Assembly: GCF_000970305.1 (NCBI RefSeq)
Contig: NZ_CP009517.1
Span: 310,001 to 374,000 of the forward strand
Reading direction: 5' to 3'
Length of the DNA: 64,000 nt
From: Methanosarcina barkeri 3
Lineage (GTDB): Archaea; Halobacteriota; Methanosarcinia; Methanosarcinales; Methanosarcinaceae
Part shown: in pieces, positions 54,441 through 63,349 of the stretch
Layout: each line of letters begins with the position of its first letter
Numbering within the stretch: position 1 is the stretch's first letter
Notes under the pieces: model-generated
The model's database searches: none
Seen by the model: the letters and a program-made list of their open reading frames with translations, nothing else
Told to the model about the DNA's origin: nothing
Translations under genes and position numbers: made by a program

Positions 54441-55751
54441 TCAATCAGATTGATAGATTGATACACCTAAGTTTTTTTGCTCTTTCTCCATCTTTTCAAA
54501 GAACAAGTAATAAAGTACGGTTGCAACTACATATAAAACACAGGTAAGAAGGAAAGGAAGACTATAGTAGCTGTGAGACATCATCAAACCACCTGCATAG
54601 GTGCTCAGTCCGACACATGTATAGCAGCTCATCCATATCAGGCTGTTTACAGTTGCCCTCTGGTCTTCACTGACCACCTCCATGTTGAAACTACTTAAAA
54701 TAGGGTTTGACATGTTCATTATAGCTGACCGCATGATGTATCCGAAGGCAGCTATTGTAAGTACGGATGTAGATGTGAAGAGCATAAGAAACGGGATTGA
54801 AGAGAGCTGAACCAGGGCTACAACCTTCACCTTTCCTAACCATTCAGTAAGTATAGGAACAAATAATAAGGTGAACATCATGACCACCTGGGAAAGGGAA
54901 AAGATGAAACCTATCTGCCTGGAGCTTGCTCCAAGAACAATATCAAAATAAACATTAAAATAAGGGAGAGCCAGCCCCCATCCCATACCTATAAGTCCGT
55001 TCACCAGAATCAGTTTTCGGATTGTTTCTGACCTTAGAGTTGAAACAAGGGTAGAAAACAGAGCTGGCCTTCCTGGAAGGGTGGATTTTTTGTTCTTTAT
55101 GAATATCAGGGGTAGCAGGGAAATCAATACAGCAGCTAAAGATGCATATAGTGAGAGCTGGTAAGCCGCTGGTCCTGTGGGGTCGATCTTGAGTGAGCTG
55201 GTGAAGACCTGCGGTAGAGTACCACCTGCAAAGTTTCCTATCATGATGCCTATGGTGTATAACAGATAGTACATCGAAAACAGGTGCATTCTTTCATAAC
55301 TTGTGGAATTTTCAACCATGAATGTAGATGCTGTAACTATTTTTAGCGACGAGGATACCCCGTAGAGAATGCTAAATAAAGCCAGCAGGAATGTTGAAGT
55401 GGTGGTGTACAGGACTGCGAAGGAAAACAGAAGAAGAAGGCAGGACAATAACAATGTGTTCTTTCGGCCTGCTCTATCGCAAAACATGGCCGAAGGAATT
55501 GCAAACAGGCCGGTAGATATGGAAACAAGTGAGAGCATGAGTCCCAGGAAGTCCTCCCTGAACCCGAGCCTTAAGATATATAGATTGAAGATTACTTCGT
55601 AGATTCCCAGGCTCAAAGAGATAAGAAAAATGTAACCTAAGAACAGATACGCATTTAGACTGAAACTGTTTAGTCTTGCTCTGTATCCGGCAACTGCACT
55701 GATTGTCGTGTTTAAAACAAATCTGCTGTTAAGTGATGAGTGTTTTTTCAT
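54441..55751 (-). CDS. MFS transporter, 12-helix type
   Basis: The 436-residue protein has about 12 hydrophobic segments. AMFCDRAGRKNTLLLSCLL is motif A, and YGVSSSLKIVTASTFMVENSTSYERMHLFS in the middle of the first half is typical for the MFS_1 group. The second half contains GLIGMGWGLALPYFNVYFD and SSRQIGFIFSLSQVVMMFT. The substrate is unknown. Location between a NikR gene and a nickel/peptide permease remnant suggests, but does not show, a link to metal or metabolite export. Start ATG at 55751. Confidence 0.88.
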   Translation of the reverse strand: MKKHSSLNSRFVLNTTISAVAGYRARLNSFSLNAYLFLGYIFLISLSLGIYEVIFNLYILRLGFREDFLGLMLSLVSISTGLFAIPSAMFCDRAGRKNTLLLSCLLLLFSFAVLYTTTSTFLLALFSILYGVSSSLKIVTASTFMVENSTSYERMHLFSMYYLLYTIGIMIGNFAGGTLPQVFTSSLKIDPTGPAAYQLSLYASLAAVLISLLPLIFIKNKKSTLPGRPALFSTLVSTLRSETIRKLILVNGLIGMGWGLALPYFNVYFDIVLGASSRQIGFIFSLSQVVMMFTLLFVPILTEWLGKVKVVALVQLSSIPFLMLFTSTSVLTIAAFGYIMRSAIMNMSNPILSSFNMEVVSEDQRATVNSLIWMSCYTCVGLSTYAGGLMMSHSYYSLPFLLTCVLYVVATVLYYLFFEKMEKEQKNLGVSIYQSD

Positions 55752-55780
55752 GGTAACTGCTCTGAAGAAATATACAGTTT

Positions 55781-56013
55781 TCAGTCGATGTTTCTCCTTT
55801 CTCTAGGGTCAAGCAGGTCTCTTAATTCGTCTCCAAGGTAGTTGAATACCAGGACCGTAAGCATGATAGAAAGTCCTGGAAAGATCATTACGTGGGGGCA
55901 GACCGGATGTATGTTTTTCCTTCATTCAGCATGGAACCCCATTCCGAAGTAGGCGGTTGCACCCCAGAGCCCAGGAAACTGAGGCCTGCTGCTGATAGTA
56001 TGACATATCTCAT
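55781..56013 (-). pseudogene. NikC/DppC-type ABC permease, C-terminal remnant
   Basis: The minus frame reads [40 protein letters not shown] and, after a one-base deletion near 55893, [20 protein letters not shown] and [16 protein letters not shown] with a stop. This is the exact end of nickel/dipeptide permease subunit C (EAA region and C-terminus). The first two thirds of the gene are absent. Other subunits are not seen in the window. Confidence 0.8.
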
Positions 56014-56239
56014 TCCACTCCCGTTACCGATTTTTCACATACAAGTCTTTTCCATCGTTTATCTTTTTAAGAACGATTTTATAGCATAAAGTACAGATTT
56101 AATAGAATTAATTATTAATAATTTCTTTATTATTATGTTGAAAAGATACATAAGATATAACCATTATAAAACTTTCGAAACCATCATGTAAGTAAAGATA
56201 ACAAGATATCAGAGCGTTTTTCATACTCAACTTTCGAAT

Positions 56240-56900
56240 ATATGGAAACACTGTCTGGAAAAGCTCAGATTAAAAAAGAAAGAAGTTATTCCGATATGAA
56301 ATCGATGCTAATATCTACCTGAGTAACAGAAAGCCTTAATTATCAGTTTTAATGCAATGTGCATTAACGGTTTAGGGTTTACTGAATGTTGTCTTTACCT
56401 ATTCCCGCTTTTTTTGAAAACTTACACACTGAAAGGTTATTGGGCGAAGGTGTTTTTCCAGAACACCCTAACGATGATTTTTTTAGGAAAACTCTGGACA
56501 AAATCCAGTAACACGGAAAAACTGAACTTTTCAACCATATATCTCTGCAAGCTATGAAACCCGTTCCTATTAATCTCCTTTTTGCTATTCTGATACTACA
56601 AATTTCAGTGTTTGTGGTGACGATAACCACGATGATAACGGAAAAACTATCAACATTACTTATGGTCATCCTAAAGACAAGAGAGTAAACTTACTTTGTT
56701 TTTTCATTTCTATGGCTACTGATCACAAAGGAATTCCTCTATTGGTTCTATGTTTACTTTGTATTCAATAGCTAAATGGAAACTTAGAACAGGATTGGAA
56801 GAAGCAAAAGAAGCTATTAGAAATCAGGTTAAGAAGAAAACATAGACTCCAAAAATGAAAATGGGTATTCTTCCTGTTCAGGAGAATAACAAAACTAATG
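56240..56900 (+). pseudogene. IS1634-family transposase, decayed
   Basis: Pieces in different frames give HTERLLGEGVFPEHPNDDFF and RKTLDKIQ, then SDTTNFSVCGDDNHDDNGKT, INITYGHPKDKRVNLLCFF and ATDHKGIPL, and at the end AKWKLRTGLEEAKEAIRNQV. These are conserved blocks of the IS1634-type DDE transposases (LNDDxLGRxLD, the first Asp in DTT, and YGHSKDKR). The middle catalytic part and the N-terminus are lost. Stops and frameshifts are many. Confidence 0.75.
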
Positions 56901-56930
56901 ATCGAAATTTATAATCTTAGTTTAACAGTC

Positions 56931-57676
56931 TGATTTTTATGTGGGAAGATTGTTTTTCATATCCGTTGGAATGATAAGTAATATTATTTCAACAATTTTT
57001 GCCAATTTTTTACGATTCTATTTGACAGATGATTCTCTTTCTCTTGATAGATGCTTTTATGATTTTTGACCAAATTATTGGTATAGAATTTGACAGATAG
57101 CGTGAATCTCAGATAAAATCTAGATACTGAGCTCATCCCAAAACAAATTTCATTCCCAAAATCTATCCCAAATCTATTATACTATTTTCATGTTGGAAAT
57201 CAAAGCGAGTATTCAAAATTCAAAGTTTTGGGATAGGCTCACTATCTAAAAAGTTAGGTGCTAAAAGTGATAAAATAGGACGAAAAATCTCTATAAGTTT
57301 ACCTTATAGTAATTGTGAAGCTGGAAAATCAGAGTTAATTTTACGAAATTTATGAACACTGTCAATTGATTTTTGACAAAAAATTGAAGCTCGTCAGTAA
57401 ATTTATTTCGTACTGTCAAACTAAGGTTATAAGGAAAAGGATAAAGAAAGTATTAAAATCTGGCTGAGGAAACAATTAAAGTGCTGAGATTGGTGGGAAA
57501 AAATAAGAAAATATTATGTATGAGAAAAATAGTGTGGAAAGTAGGTTAGAGCACAAATCATAAAAGTATCTATCAAGAGAAAGAGAATCATCTGTCAAAC
57601 TAAATCACAAAAATTTGTTTGAATAATAATTTATTATTCCAATGAATATGAAAACAATCTTTCAACATAAAAATCA
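56931..57676. repeat. Long inverted repeat, about 125-135 bp arms
   Basis: The left arm (56931-57067) and right arm (57553-57676) are inverted copies. The best part, 57021-57067 against 57553-57599, has 46 or more of 47 bases identical with a 30-base perfect core (57021-57050 against 57570-57599). About 485 bases lie between, holding the MITE at 57128-57241 and no gene. The arms probably derive from two copies or the ends of a transposon. Confidence 0.8.
57128..57241. mobile_element. MITE-like element with TGAGC(T/C)(C/T)ATCCCAAAAC ends
   Basis: TGAGCTCATCCCAAAAC (57128-57144) is repeated inversely as GTTTTGGGATAGGCTCA (57225-57241), with two mismatches in 17 bases. The element is 114 bp and codes for nothing. 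It is nested within the long inverted repeat. Confidence 0.7.
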
Positions 57677-57712
57677 AACTGATGAACTCAGGTAGTATTA
57701 TAAGACTTCAAG

Positions 57713-58690
57713 TTATAAATCTACTATACTCTTGATCTGCTTGTTTTTTCTTTGGTTCTCAAAAATATAAGTTTTATAGTTGTTGATAAACCTTAAGGCA
57801 TCGAAGCTCTTTATTTCATAATTTTCCACAAATTCTTCCATTGATAATAAAATTTTATTGAGCTCGTCAGCTATCATTTCGGACAAAGGTAATAGATTTT
57901 CTTCTATGTTCTCTACGCTAGACGTCTCAAAATCGCTAAACTTAACAAGCCTTTTTTCAAGAGCTAACGAAATTACCGGACTGCTGTAATCTCTTTCAAG
58001 TATCTCCCTCTTCCATGTATAAACGGCATTATCCAGCATAGCTACAACATCTGCCATTTTGAAAAGGACAATCGCGTTTCCAAGATCAGAAGCTTCAAAG
58101 TCTTCAGAACACATCAGATCCAGTATGGAGTGTACAACAACCATCGTGGAAGCAGCCTTGCTCTGGACAACAAAAGAGAAGGGGTATACAATTTTATTCT
58201 TATTCAAAATATATGAAAACTCCATTGACTCTGCAACATTTCTAATTGCCAGGAAAAATTCACCTTTGAAATAATCATACTTTGGAAGGGACGATATATG
58301 AGTTCTTATTAAGTCAGAAAAAATATCAAACGTTGTTTCTACATATACATTGTTACTTAGATTGGAACACGTTGATATATATATTCCAGACGCAACCTTA
58401 TCAGTATTATAGAGCATGCTTAGCATCTCGTAGCTAAATTCATCTCCGCCTGATTTTTTTATTAGAGACGTATAATCACAGGAATCATCAACCGCTACGT
58501 CTATTAAGGCTAGACATGTCTTTAAATCAGCAAGCTTTGGGATATAACATGAACCCACACAAGAAAGGTGTAGAGTTATATAATTGTTATATAGCCATTT
58601 GAAAAGAATTGGTTTCCTGAAGGGGCTTGCAACATTTCTGTAGTAAGAATAGTAAGTTTCCCACAATGTATCACGTTTGATTATCTTCAT
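57713..58690 (-). CDS. Class I terpene synthase-like protein (candidate)
   Basis: The 325-residue protein (ATG at 58690, after GGTGATAATC) is predicted all-helical and has no signal or membrane segment. It carries two metal-binding motifs in the order and spacing of class I terpene synthases. DDSCD (residues 68-72, in LIDVAVDDSCDY) matches DDxxD. NAVYTWKRE (221-229) matches the NSE triad, with N221, T225 and E229 at i, i+4, i+8 followed by the basic pair usual for bacterial enzymes. An LRF at about 299-301 could stand for the C-terminal RY pair. The diphosphate-sensor arginine expected about 46 residues before NSE is not evident; a lysine (K178) is near. If active it would cyclise a prenyl diphosphate. 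No adjacent prenyltransferase or P450 exists. I recognise no named family otherwise. Confidence 0.65.
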   Translation of the reverse strand: MKIIKRDTLWETYYSYYRNVASPFRKPILFKWLYNNYITLHLSCVGSCYIPKLADLKTCLALIDVAVDDSCDYTSLIKKSGGDEFSYEMLSMLYNTDKVASGIYISTCSNLSNNVYVETTFDIFSDLIRTHISSLPKYDYFKGEFFLAIRNVAESMEFSYILNKNKIVYPFSFVVQSKAASTMVVVHSILDLMCSEDFEASDLGNAIVLFKMADVVAMLDNAVYTWKREILERDYSSPVISLALEKRLVKFSDFETSSVENIEENLLPLSEMIADELNKILLSMEEFVENYEIKSFDALRFINNYKTYIFENQRKNKQIKSIVDL

Positions 58691-59307
58691 GATTATCACC
58701 AACTTAGATATCAGGTTATGTCAGTAAGCTGTTGATTTAACCTAGCAAAGCGGCGCATCTGACTTACCTTCCCAGGTTTGAAAATTTCCTTTATCTTGTA
58801 ATTTTCAGTCGCTGAGCCCCTATGACCTGATACTGATTACACCAAAATTTATGCGCTTGAAATATAAAATAATTATAAAAGACTTCATAAACCTCTGATT
58901 CTAACAAATTACTTCTATACCTTTTTTCAGCTAGATTTTCCAAAATTTCAGTTGAGATAATAACAGGAAATTTTTGAGAAATTCTGGCTCTTCGCTGTTT
59001 TGTGTGGGTTGAAGTGATTGCTAAGTTAGAAAGTAGCTAGGTCAAGAAGAAAAACATCAAGCTTGAGTGTGATTTTCAACTAAAAATGTTTTTAAATATT
59101 AGACATGTTACTTTTACACTTAGGAGATGAATGTGAATTACCAACTTGAAATAGCGAAGAGTAGAAATACAAAACTGATAGCAGGAAAATTGTTGTTTTT
59201 TTGAGAACATCTGCGGAAAGTCGGACTTAAGGGTTATTCGTTGCACAATGTAAGATCAAAAGATCTACAAATATCTAGGTTTGATCTCCATACCAGAATT
59301 TCTATAG
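58691..59307. other. Promoter region and IS-end debris
   Basis: On the minus strand TTTTATAATTATTTTATATT near 58864-58885 is a possible promoter for the terpene-synthase-like gene. A solitary CTGCGGAAAGT end at 59211 matches the MITE at 31463-31707. A 26-codon ATG frame at 59130 has an AGGAG site but no other support. Confidence 0.4.
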
Positions 59308-60825
59308 TTAATTTTGTTTTTCTGTCGATTTAGAATTGGGGATCAGTATCTTAAATCTGGTTCCTAACTTATTTTCAAGCTCTATATCACCACCGATTTG
59401 CTCCACAAGAATGTTTACTAGCTGCAATCCCAGTGAATTGTTGTTTTTAAAGTCGACAGATTCAGGAAAACCAATTCCATTATCTTCTATAATAAGTGTA
59501 GAATATTTATAGTGACAAGAATTTTGTATATTATTACCAGCTATAATATCGCTTGAAATTTCGTTCTTACAATTATTATCTCTGTGAAATTCTACACGGA
59601 TTTCTCCATTTCTGCTTGGAAATGCATGTTTTAAGGAATTAGAAATCAGTTCATTAACAATAATACCTAAAGGGATTGCACAGTCCATTTCAAAGAAGAA
59701 ATCATCCACATCAAGGCACAATTTGATCTCAGAATTCCCTACTTTATATGACTTAAAAAGATCATCTGTTAATTTCTTCAAATAAGAAGTAAAATTAATT
59801 GTCTCCACATTTTTTGAGTTATATAATTCTTCATGTATAACGGACATTGATAAGATCCGATTGTTGCTTTCTCGAAAGGCTTCAACAATTCTTTTACGCT
59901 CAGGGATACCGGCGGAGAGTAAATTTTCACATTCTAAATCCAAGAGACTTGATATTACCTGCAGATTGTTCTTGATTCTATGGTGAATCTCTTTTTTGCG
60001 GAGTTTTTCAGTTCTCTCAAGAGTCTCCATTGCAATTTTTTTCTCAGTAATATCTTGAATAAAACCCTGATAAAGCCGATATGCTTTATCTATATTACGT
60101 ACAACCTGAATAGACTCAAAAACCCAAATTGTATTTCCATTCCTGTTCAGAATTCTGTATTCCTGCTCAACTAGATCGTTTAATTCTGTACTTAATTTTC
60201 TTCTATTTTCAAGAAAATTGCTTCGATCTTTGAAGTCCACAAGTTGAGGTAATTGAACTTTTCCTGAAAAAAAATCTTTATCTTCATAGCCGGTAATCTC
60301 TTTCACAGCTCCATGCAATAAAACAAAGTTAAAGCTGCTGTCCAGCTGAAATCCGATTCCTTTGAAATTCTGCAAATATCTGAGAAGATTTTCTTCACTT
60401 ATCTTGAGTTTTTCCTGGCTATTCTCCTTTTCCGTGATATTTTTGAATAGGCCAATACCCCTATATACATAATCGGCATCATCTTTCAGGAAAATTGAAC
60501 TGAGTTCTACATAAATATAATCGCTTTTTCTCTTGAACCAAAATCTCTGTTCAAATTTCTCTCCAGTTCTCAAGGAATTCTCCAGAGCACTCCATACTCT
60601 TTCCCTTTCTTCATGATGTATCAGTTCTTTGCAGCCTACCAGATGTAAATCTATAGCATCAAATTCCTCTGGTGTATAGCCAGTAATTTCCTCAATAGCC
60701 CCATACCATTCAATTTTGCCTGTCTTTGGATCACCATCGAAAATTAGTTGTCCTGTTTGGCCAGCTATAGAAAAAAATCTTTCTGCAATTTTCTCCAAAT
60801 TTTCTTTGTAGAAATCTCCCTCCAT
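59308..60825 (-). CDS. PAS-domain sensor histidine kinase (HisKA_2)
   Basis: The 505-residue soluble kinase has two clear PAS domains. The first contains GKIEWYGAIEEITGYTPEEF (residues 10-130); the second has LHGAVKEITGYEDKDF (about 145-260). The HisKA_2 helix KEIHHRIKNNLQVISSLLDL places the phosphorylated histidine near residue 280. HATPase_c boxes follow: VNELISNSLKHAFPS and IIEDNGIGFPES. It is the same kinase class as the gene at 21979. The ATG at 60825 follows AAAGGAGAATAATC. It lies upstream of the terpene-synthase-like gene on the same strand with a 617-base gap, so cotranscription is unlikely. No response regulator adjoins. Confidence 0.93.
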   Translation of the reverse strand: MEGDFYKENLEKIAERFFSIAGQTGQLIFDGDPKTGKIEWYGAIEEITGYTPEEFDAIDLHLVGCKELIHHEERERVWSALENSLRTGEKFEQRFWFKRKSDYIYVELSSIFLKDDADYVYRGIGLFKNITEKENSQEKLKISEENLLRYLQNFKGIGFQLDSSFNFVLLHGAVKEITGYEDKDFFSGKVQLPQLVDFKDRSNFLENRRKLSTELNDLVEQEYRILNRNGNTIWVFESIQVVRNIDKAYRLYQGFIQDITEKKIAMETLERTEKLRKKEIHHRIKNNLQVISSLLDLECENLLSAGIPERKRIVEAFRESNNRILSMSVIHEELYNSKNVETINFTSYLKKLTDDLFKSYKVGNSEIKLCLDVDDFFFEMDCAIPLGIIVNELISNSLKHAFPSRNGEIRVEFHRDNNCKNEISSDIIAGNNIQNSCHYKYSTLIIEDNGIGFPESVDFKNNNSLGLQLVNILVEQIGGDIELENKLGTRFKILIPNSKSTEKQN

Positions 60826-61012
60826 GATTATTCTCCTTTACTGCGGATAATAACTTATATTTTCACAGTACAAAGAACTAATTTTCATATTTAATATTGA
60901 ACTTCATTATTAAATTATCTTTATCTCATAAAAAATTTACGATCTGTAATAATAATTAAACTTTTAAAAAAGTAGTATAATACAAAAAATATTATTATTA
61001 CCTTGAAAGCAT
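60826..61012. other. A+T-rich promoter spacer
   Basis: Divergent spacer with TATA-like runs near 60900 and 60970. No gene. Confidence 0.3.
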
Positions 61013-61190
61013 GAAAGTTCCCAAATTAAAGAAGTGATCAGAGATTACTGGGATTATCGCAATGAGACTTATAATATTGGAATTGTGGAACAACCCAAGA
61101 ATGAACGAGCTACCTGGAAAAACATGTTTTCCTAAACCAATTATACGATAAGAGCATCTATTTACAAATGGACTCAAAAATTACTTAAAG
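61013..61190 (+). pseudogene. SAM-dependent methyltransferase, N-terminal remnant
   Basis: A frame from about 61032 reads EVIRDYWDYRNETYNIGIVE and QPKNERATWKNMFS followed by a stop. This is the N-terminal segment (IRDYWDxRSExYD) of class I methyltransferases common in Methanosarcina. A short piece ending NGLKNYLK near 61188 may be the C-terminus. The SAM-binding part is gone. Confidence 0.5.
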
Positions 61191-61198
61191 GTGAATAA

Positions 61199-61336
61199 AT
61201 GGGAAAATGTGAAAGTTGCGGAAAAGAAGTTGAGAACGCAATAAAGATTAAAGGACAAAAACTTTGCATTGAATGTGCAGTTAAAGCCCAAAAGGATATT
61301 GATTCCGACAGCCTGAATTTCAGTGCATGCATATGA
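61199..61336 (+). CDS. Small 45-residue zinc-ribbon-like protein
   Basis: An ATG at 61199 with AAAGGTGAATAA before it opens a 45-codon frame. It contains CESCGKEVENAIKIKGQKLC and IECAVKAQKD, so two CxxC pairs spaced as in zinc ribbons, plus a fifth cysteine near the end. A strong terminator hairpin follows seven bases after the stop. Function is unknown. The cysteine pattern, ribosome site and terminator make a real gene likely. Confidence 0.7.
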   Translation: MGKCESCGKEVENAIKIKGQKLCIECAVKAQKDIDSDSLNFSACI

Positions 61337-61342
61337 TTCTTG

Positions 61343-61377
61343 CCAGAAAGGGATTTCTGGTTCTCTTTTTTCTTTTT
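61343..61377 (+). terminator. Hairpin terminator after the small zinc-ribbon gene
   Basis: CCAGAAA (61343-61349), loop GGGA, TTTCTGG (61354-61360), then TTCTCTTTTTTCTTTTT. Confidence 0.75.
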
Positions 61378-61618
61378 AAATCCGGCATTGTTTTTCTTTA
61401 ACATCCGGCTTTTCTTGATTCTCTAAATTTTTATCTGGCAATTTGAACATTAATAGCTTAATTTGCTAAGAAAAGCTAATATCCTGGTTTACACTTACCC
61501 TCTGTTTTGATTCTTTGGTCTCATAATAGAAAAACTAATTATAAAGTAAGTATAATTTAAGTCGCGTATAATTAAATATGTTATTCTCTTATTCCAAAAT
61601 CTTTTTGGAGTGTCCTTA

Positions 61619-62551
61619 TTGACTGTCAAAAAAGCACTTATCCCTGCAGCAGGCCTTGGAACTCGTTTCCTACCCGCTACCAAATCCATGCCCAAAGAAA
61701 TGCTCCCTATAATTGATACGCCTGTAATCCATTACGTTGTAGAGGAAGCTATTGCCTCGGGAATTGAGGATATAATCATTATTACAGGCAGGGGAAAACG
61801 GGCAATTGAAGACTATTTCGACGATTCTCCTGAACTCGAAATGTACCTTGCAAAAAAACACAACAGTGAACTTCTAAAACTTGTCCGGGACGTTTCGTCT
61901 CTTGTTGATATTCACTACATTCGCCAGAAAGAGCCCAATGGGCTCGGAGATGCGGTTCTCAGGGCAGAAAACCATATTGGAGATGAACCTTTTGCCGTGC
62001 TTCTAGGAGATGATATTATTGTGAATGACAAGCCCTGCACTGCCCAGCTCATTGAAAATTTTGAAAAGTATGGTAGATCCACACTCGCAGTGGAAGAAGT
62101 TCCTTACGAAAAACTGAGCAGTTATGGAATTATAAAAGGAAAGGAACTCTCTGACTCTCTCTATATGCTTGAGGATATCGTCGAAAAGCCCTCACCTGAA
62201 AATGCTCCTTCAAATTTGGGAGCAATAGGTCGCTATGTTTTCACTCCTGAAATATTTGACTGTATAAAAGAAGCCGGGACAGGGGTAGGAAATGAAATCC
62301 AGCTTACTGATGGGATCCGGGTTCTTAACAGGTCTCAGATTATCTATGCCTGCAGGTTCAAAGGAAAAAGGTTCGATACAGGCGACAGGTTAGGGTACGT
62401 AAAATCAATACTGGACTTTGCTCTTGAGAACGAAAACCTCAGGGAAGATGTACTCGAATATCTGAGGGAGATTCTTGAGGCCGCAGAGAGTCCGGAACAG
62501 GGAAAAGCTGATATTATAAAAGATCAGTCGGTTGACAGGATCACAACTTAA
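61619..62551 (+). CDS. galU: UTP-glucose-1-phosphate uridylyltransferase
   Basis: The 310-residue nucleotidyltransferase begins VKKALIPAAGLGTRFLPATK, followed by the SMPKEMLPIIDTPVIHYVVE block, the sugar-nucleotide transferase signature with the GxGTRxxPxTK loop. Further GalU marks are RQKEPNGLGDAVLRAE, PFAVLLGDDIIV (metal-binding DD), LEDIVEKPSPENAPSNLGAI and KGKRFDTGDRLGYVKSI. It makes UDP-glucose for glycan and cell-envelope synthesis. The TTG at 61619 lies eight bases after GGAG; the GTG at 61610 overlaps that site. The C-terminal tail after LREILEAAESP is a short charged extension. The gene stands alone. Confidence 0.96.
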   Translation: MTVKKALIPAAGLGTRFLPATKSMPKEMLPIIDTPVIHYVVEEAIASGIEDIIIITGRGKRAIEDYFDDSPELEMYLAKKHNSELLKLVRDVSSLVDIHYIRQKEPNGLGDAVLRAENHIGDEPFAVLLGDDIIVNDKPCTAQLIENFEKYGRSTLAVEEVPYEKLSSYGIIKGKELSDSLYMLEDIVEKPSPENAPSNLGAIGRYVFTPEIFDCIKEAGTGVGNEIQLTDGIRVLNRSQIIYACRFKGKRFDTGDRLGYVKSILDFALENENLREDVLEYLREILEAAESPEQGKADIIKDQSVDRITT

Positions 62552-62784
62552 TAGTGGGCTTGAAAGTATGGTAATTTCAGCGAAGGATGGAAAATTAAAC
62601 GAAGAATTAGAAATTAAATAATGAAATAAAGTTATCCAGGCATTACCTTGAAGTCTTTTCGATTGAGAAAACTTTTGAAACTGAGACATTTCCAGTTGAT
62701 GAACAAAAAAATAGTAGTGAAATAGTCCCAATTACAGGAAAGAAGGAAGGAAAGAGTACATGAGAAGCATTATTCTCACGTACT
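62552..62784. other. Spacer after galU
   Basis: A+T-rich, without a recognisable gene. It leads into the repeat array at 62785. Confidence 0.3.
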
Positions 62785-62886
62785 TTCATGTCATGATACT
62801 TTCATGATGATGCTTTCATGTCATAATACTTTCGCGATGATGCTTTCATGTCATGATGCTTTCATGTCATGATGCTTTCATGTCAT
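62785..62886. repeat. Imperfect 15-17-bp tandem repeat around CTTTCATGTCATGATG
   Basis: Six to seven units of TGCTTTCATGTCATGA and variants (ATACTTTCATGATGA, TACTTTCGCGATGA) lie 234 bases downstream of galU. Confidence 0.8.
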
Positions 62887-62908
62887 TGTATTAAAAACCA
62901 TGTTGGGG

Positions 62909-62999
62909 ATAGGGCATCTGAGTAGTTGGAGTGGGGAGTTTGGGGGAAAAGTGTTGGCTGAGGTTTACAACAGAAATATATTTTTCTCAGATGCCCTAT
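62909..62999. other. Perfect 14-bp inverted repeat around a G-rich core, beside a TATA box
   Basis: ATAGGGCATCTGAG (62909-62922) and CTCAGATGCCCTAT (62986-62999) are perfect inverted copies. The 63 bases between are unusually G-rich on the + strand. TTTATAAATA follows directly at 62999-63008. It could be a folded RNA or a small mobile element. The rest of the spacer to 63349 is A+T-rich with AAAAATAAAAAAT runs near 63210. Confidence 0.6.
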
Positions 63000-63349
63000 T
63001 TATAAATATAAAAGAAAATATATAAAAATATGGATATACTGCTAGTTATCGTATGTTTTTCACAGTACTTGCGTTTTTAAGAAATATTTTCTTCATTATA
63101 CTACATTGTAACTTTGGATTAATTTTAAAAACTTTACAAACATTAGACTTGAGAAGTTACATGAATGATAAAAGATAAAAGTAGAAAATAAAAATTAATG
63201 AGTAAAAAGTAAAAAATAAAAAATAAAAAATTAAAAGATCCAAATTAAACGGACTTTGTTCATAGAGTAGCAATTAAAACGCTTCTAATTATGAAATAAA
63301 TGTAAATGTCTTTGGGTTTAACCTGTTTCTCAGAAAGCCTTTTCAACCC

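Noticed and set aside
59130-59207. 26-codon frame with an AGGAG site
   Set aside because: The sequence lies in IS-end debris and the product has no distinctive feature; insufficient support for a gene.
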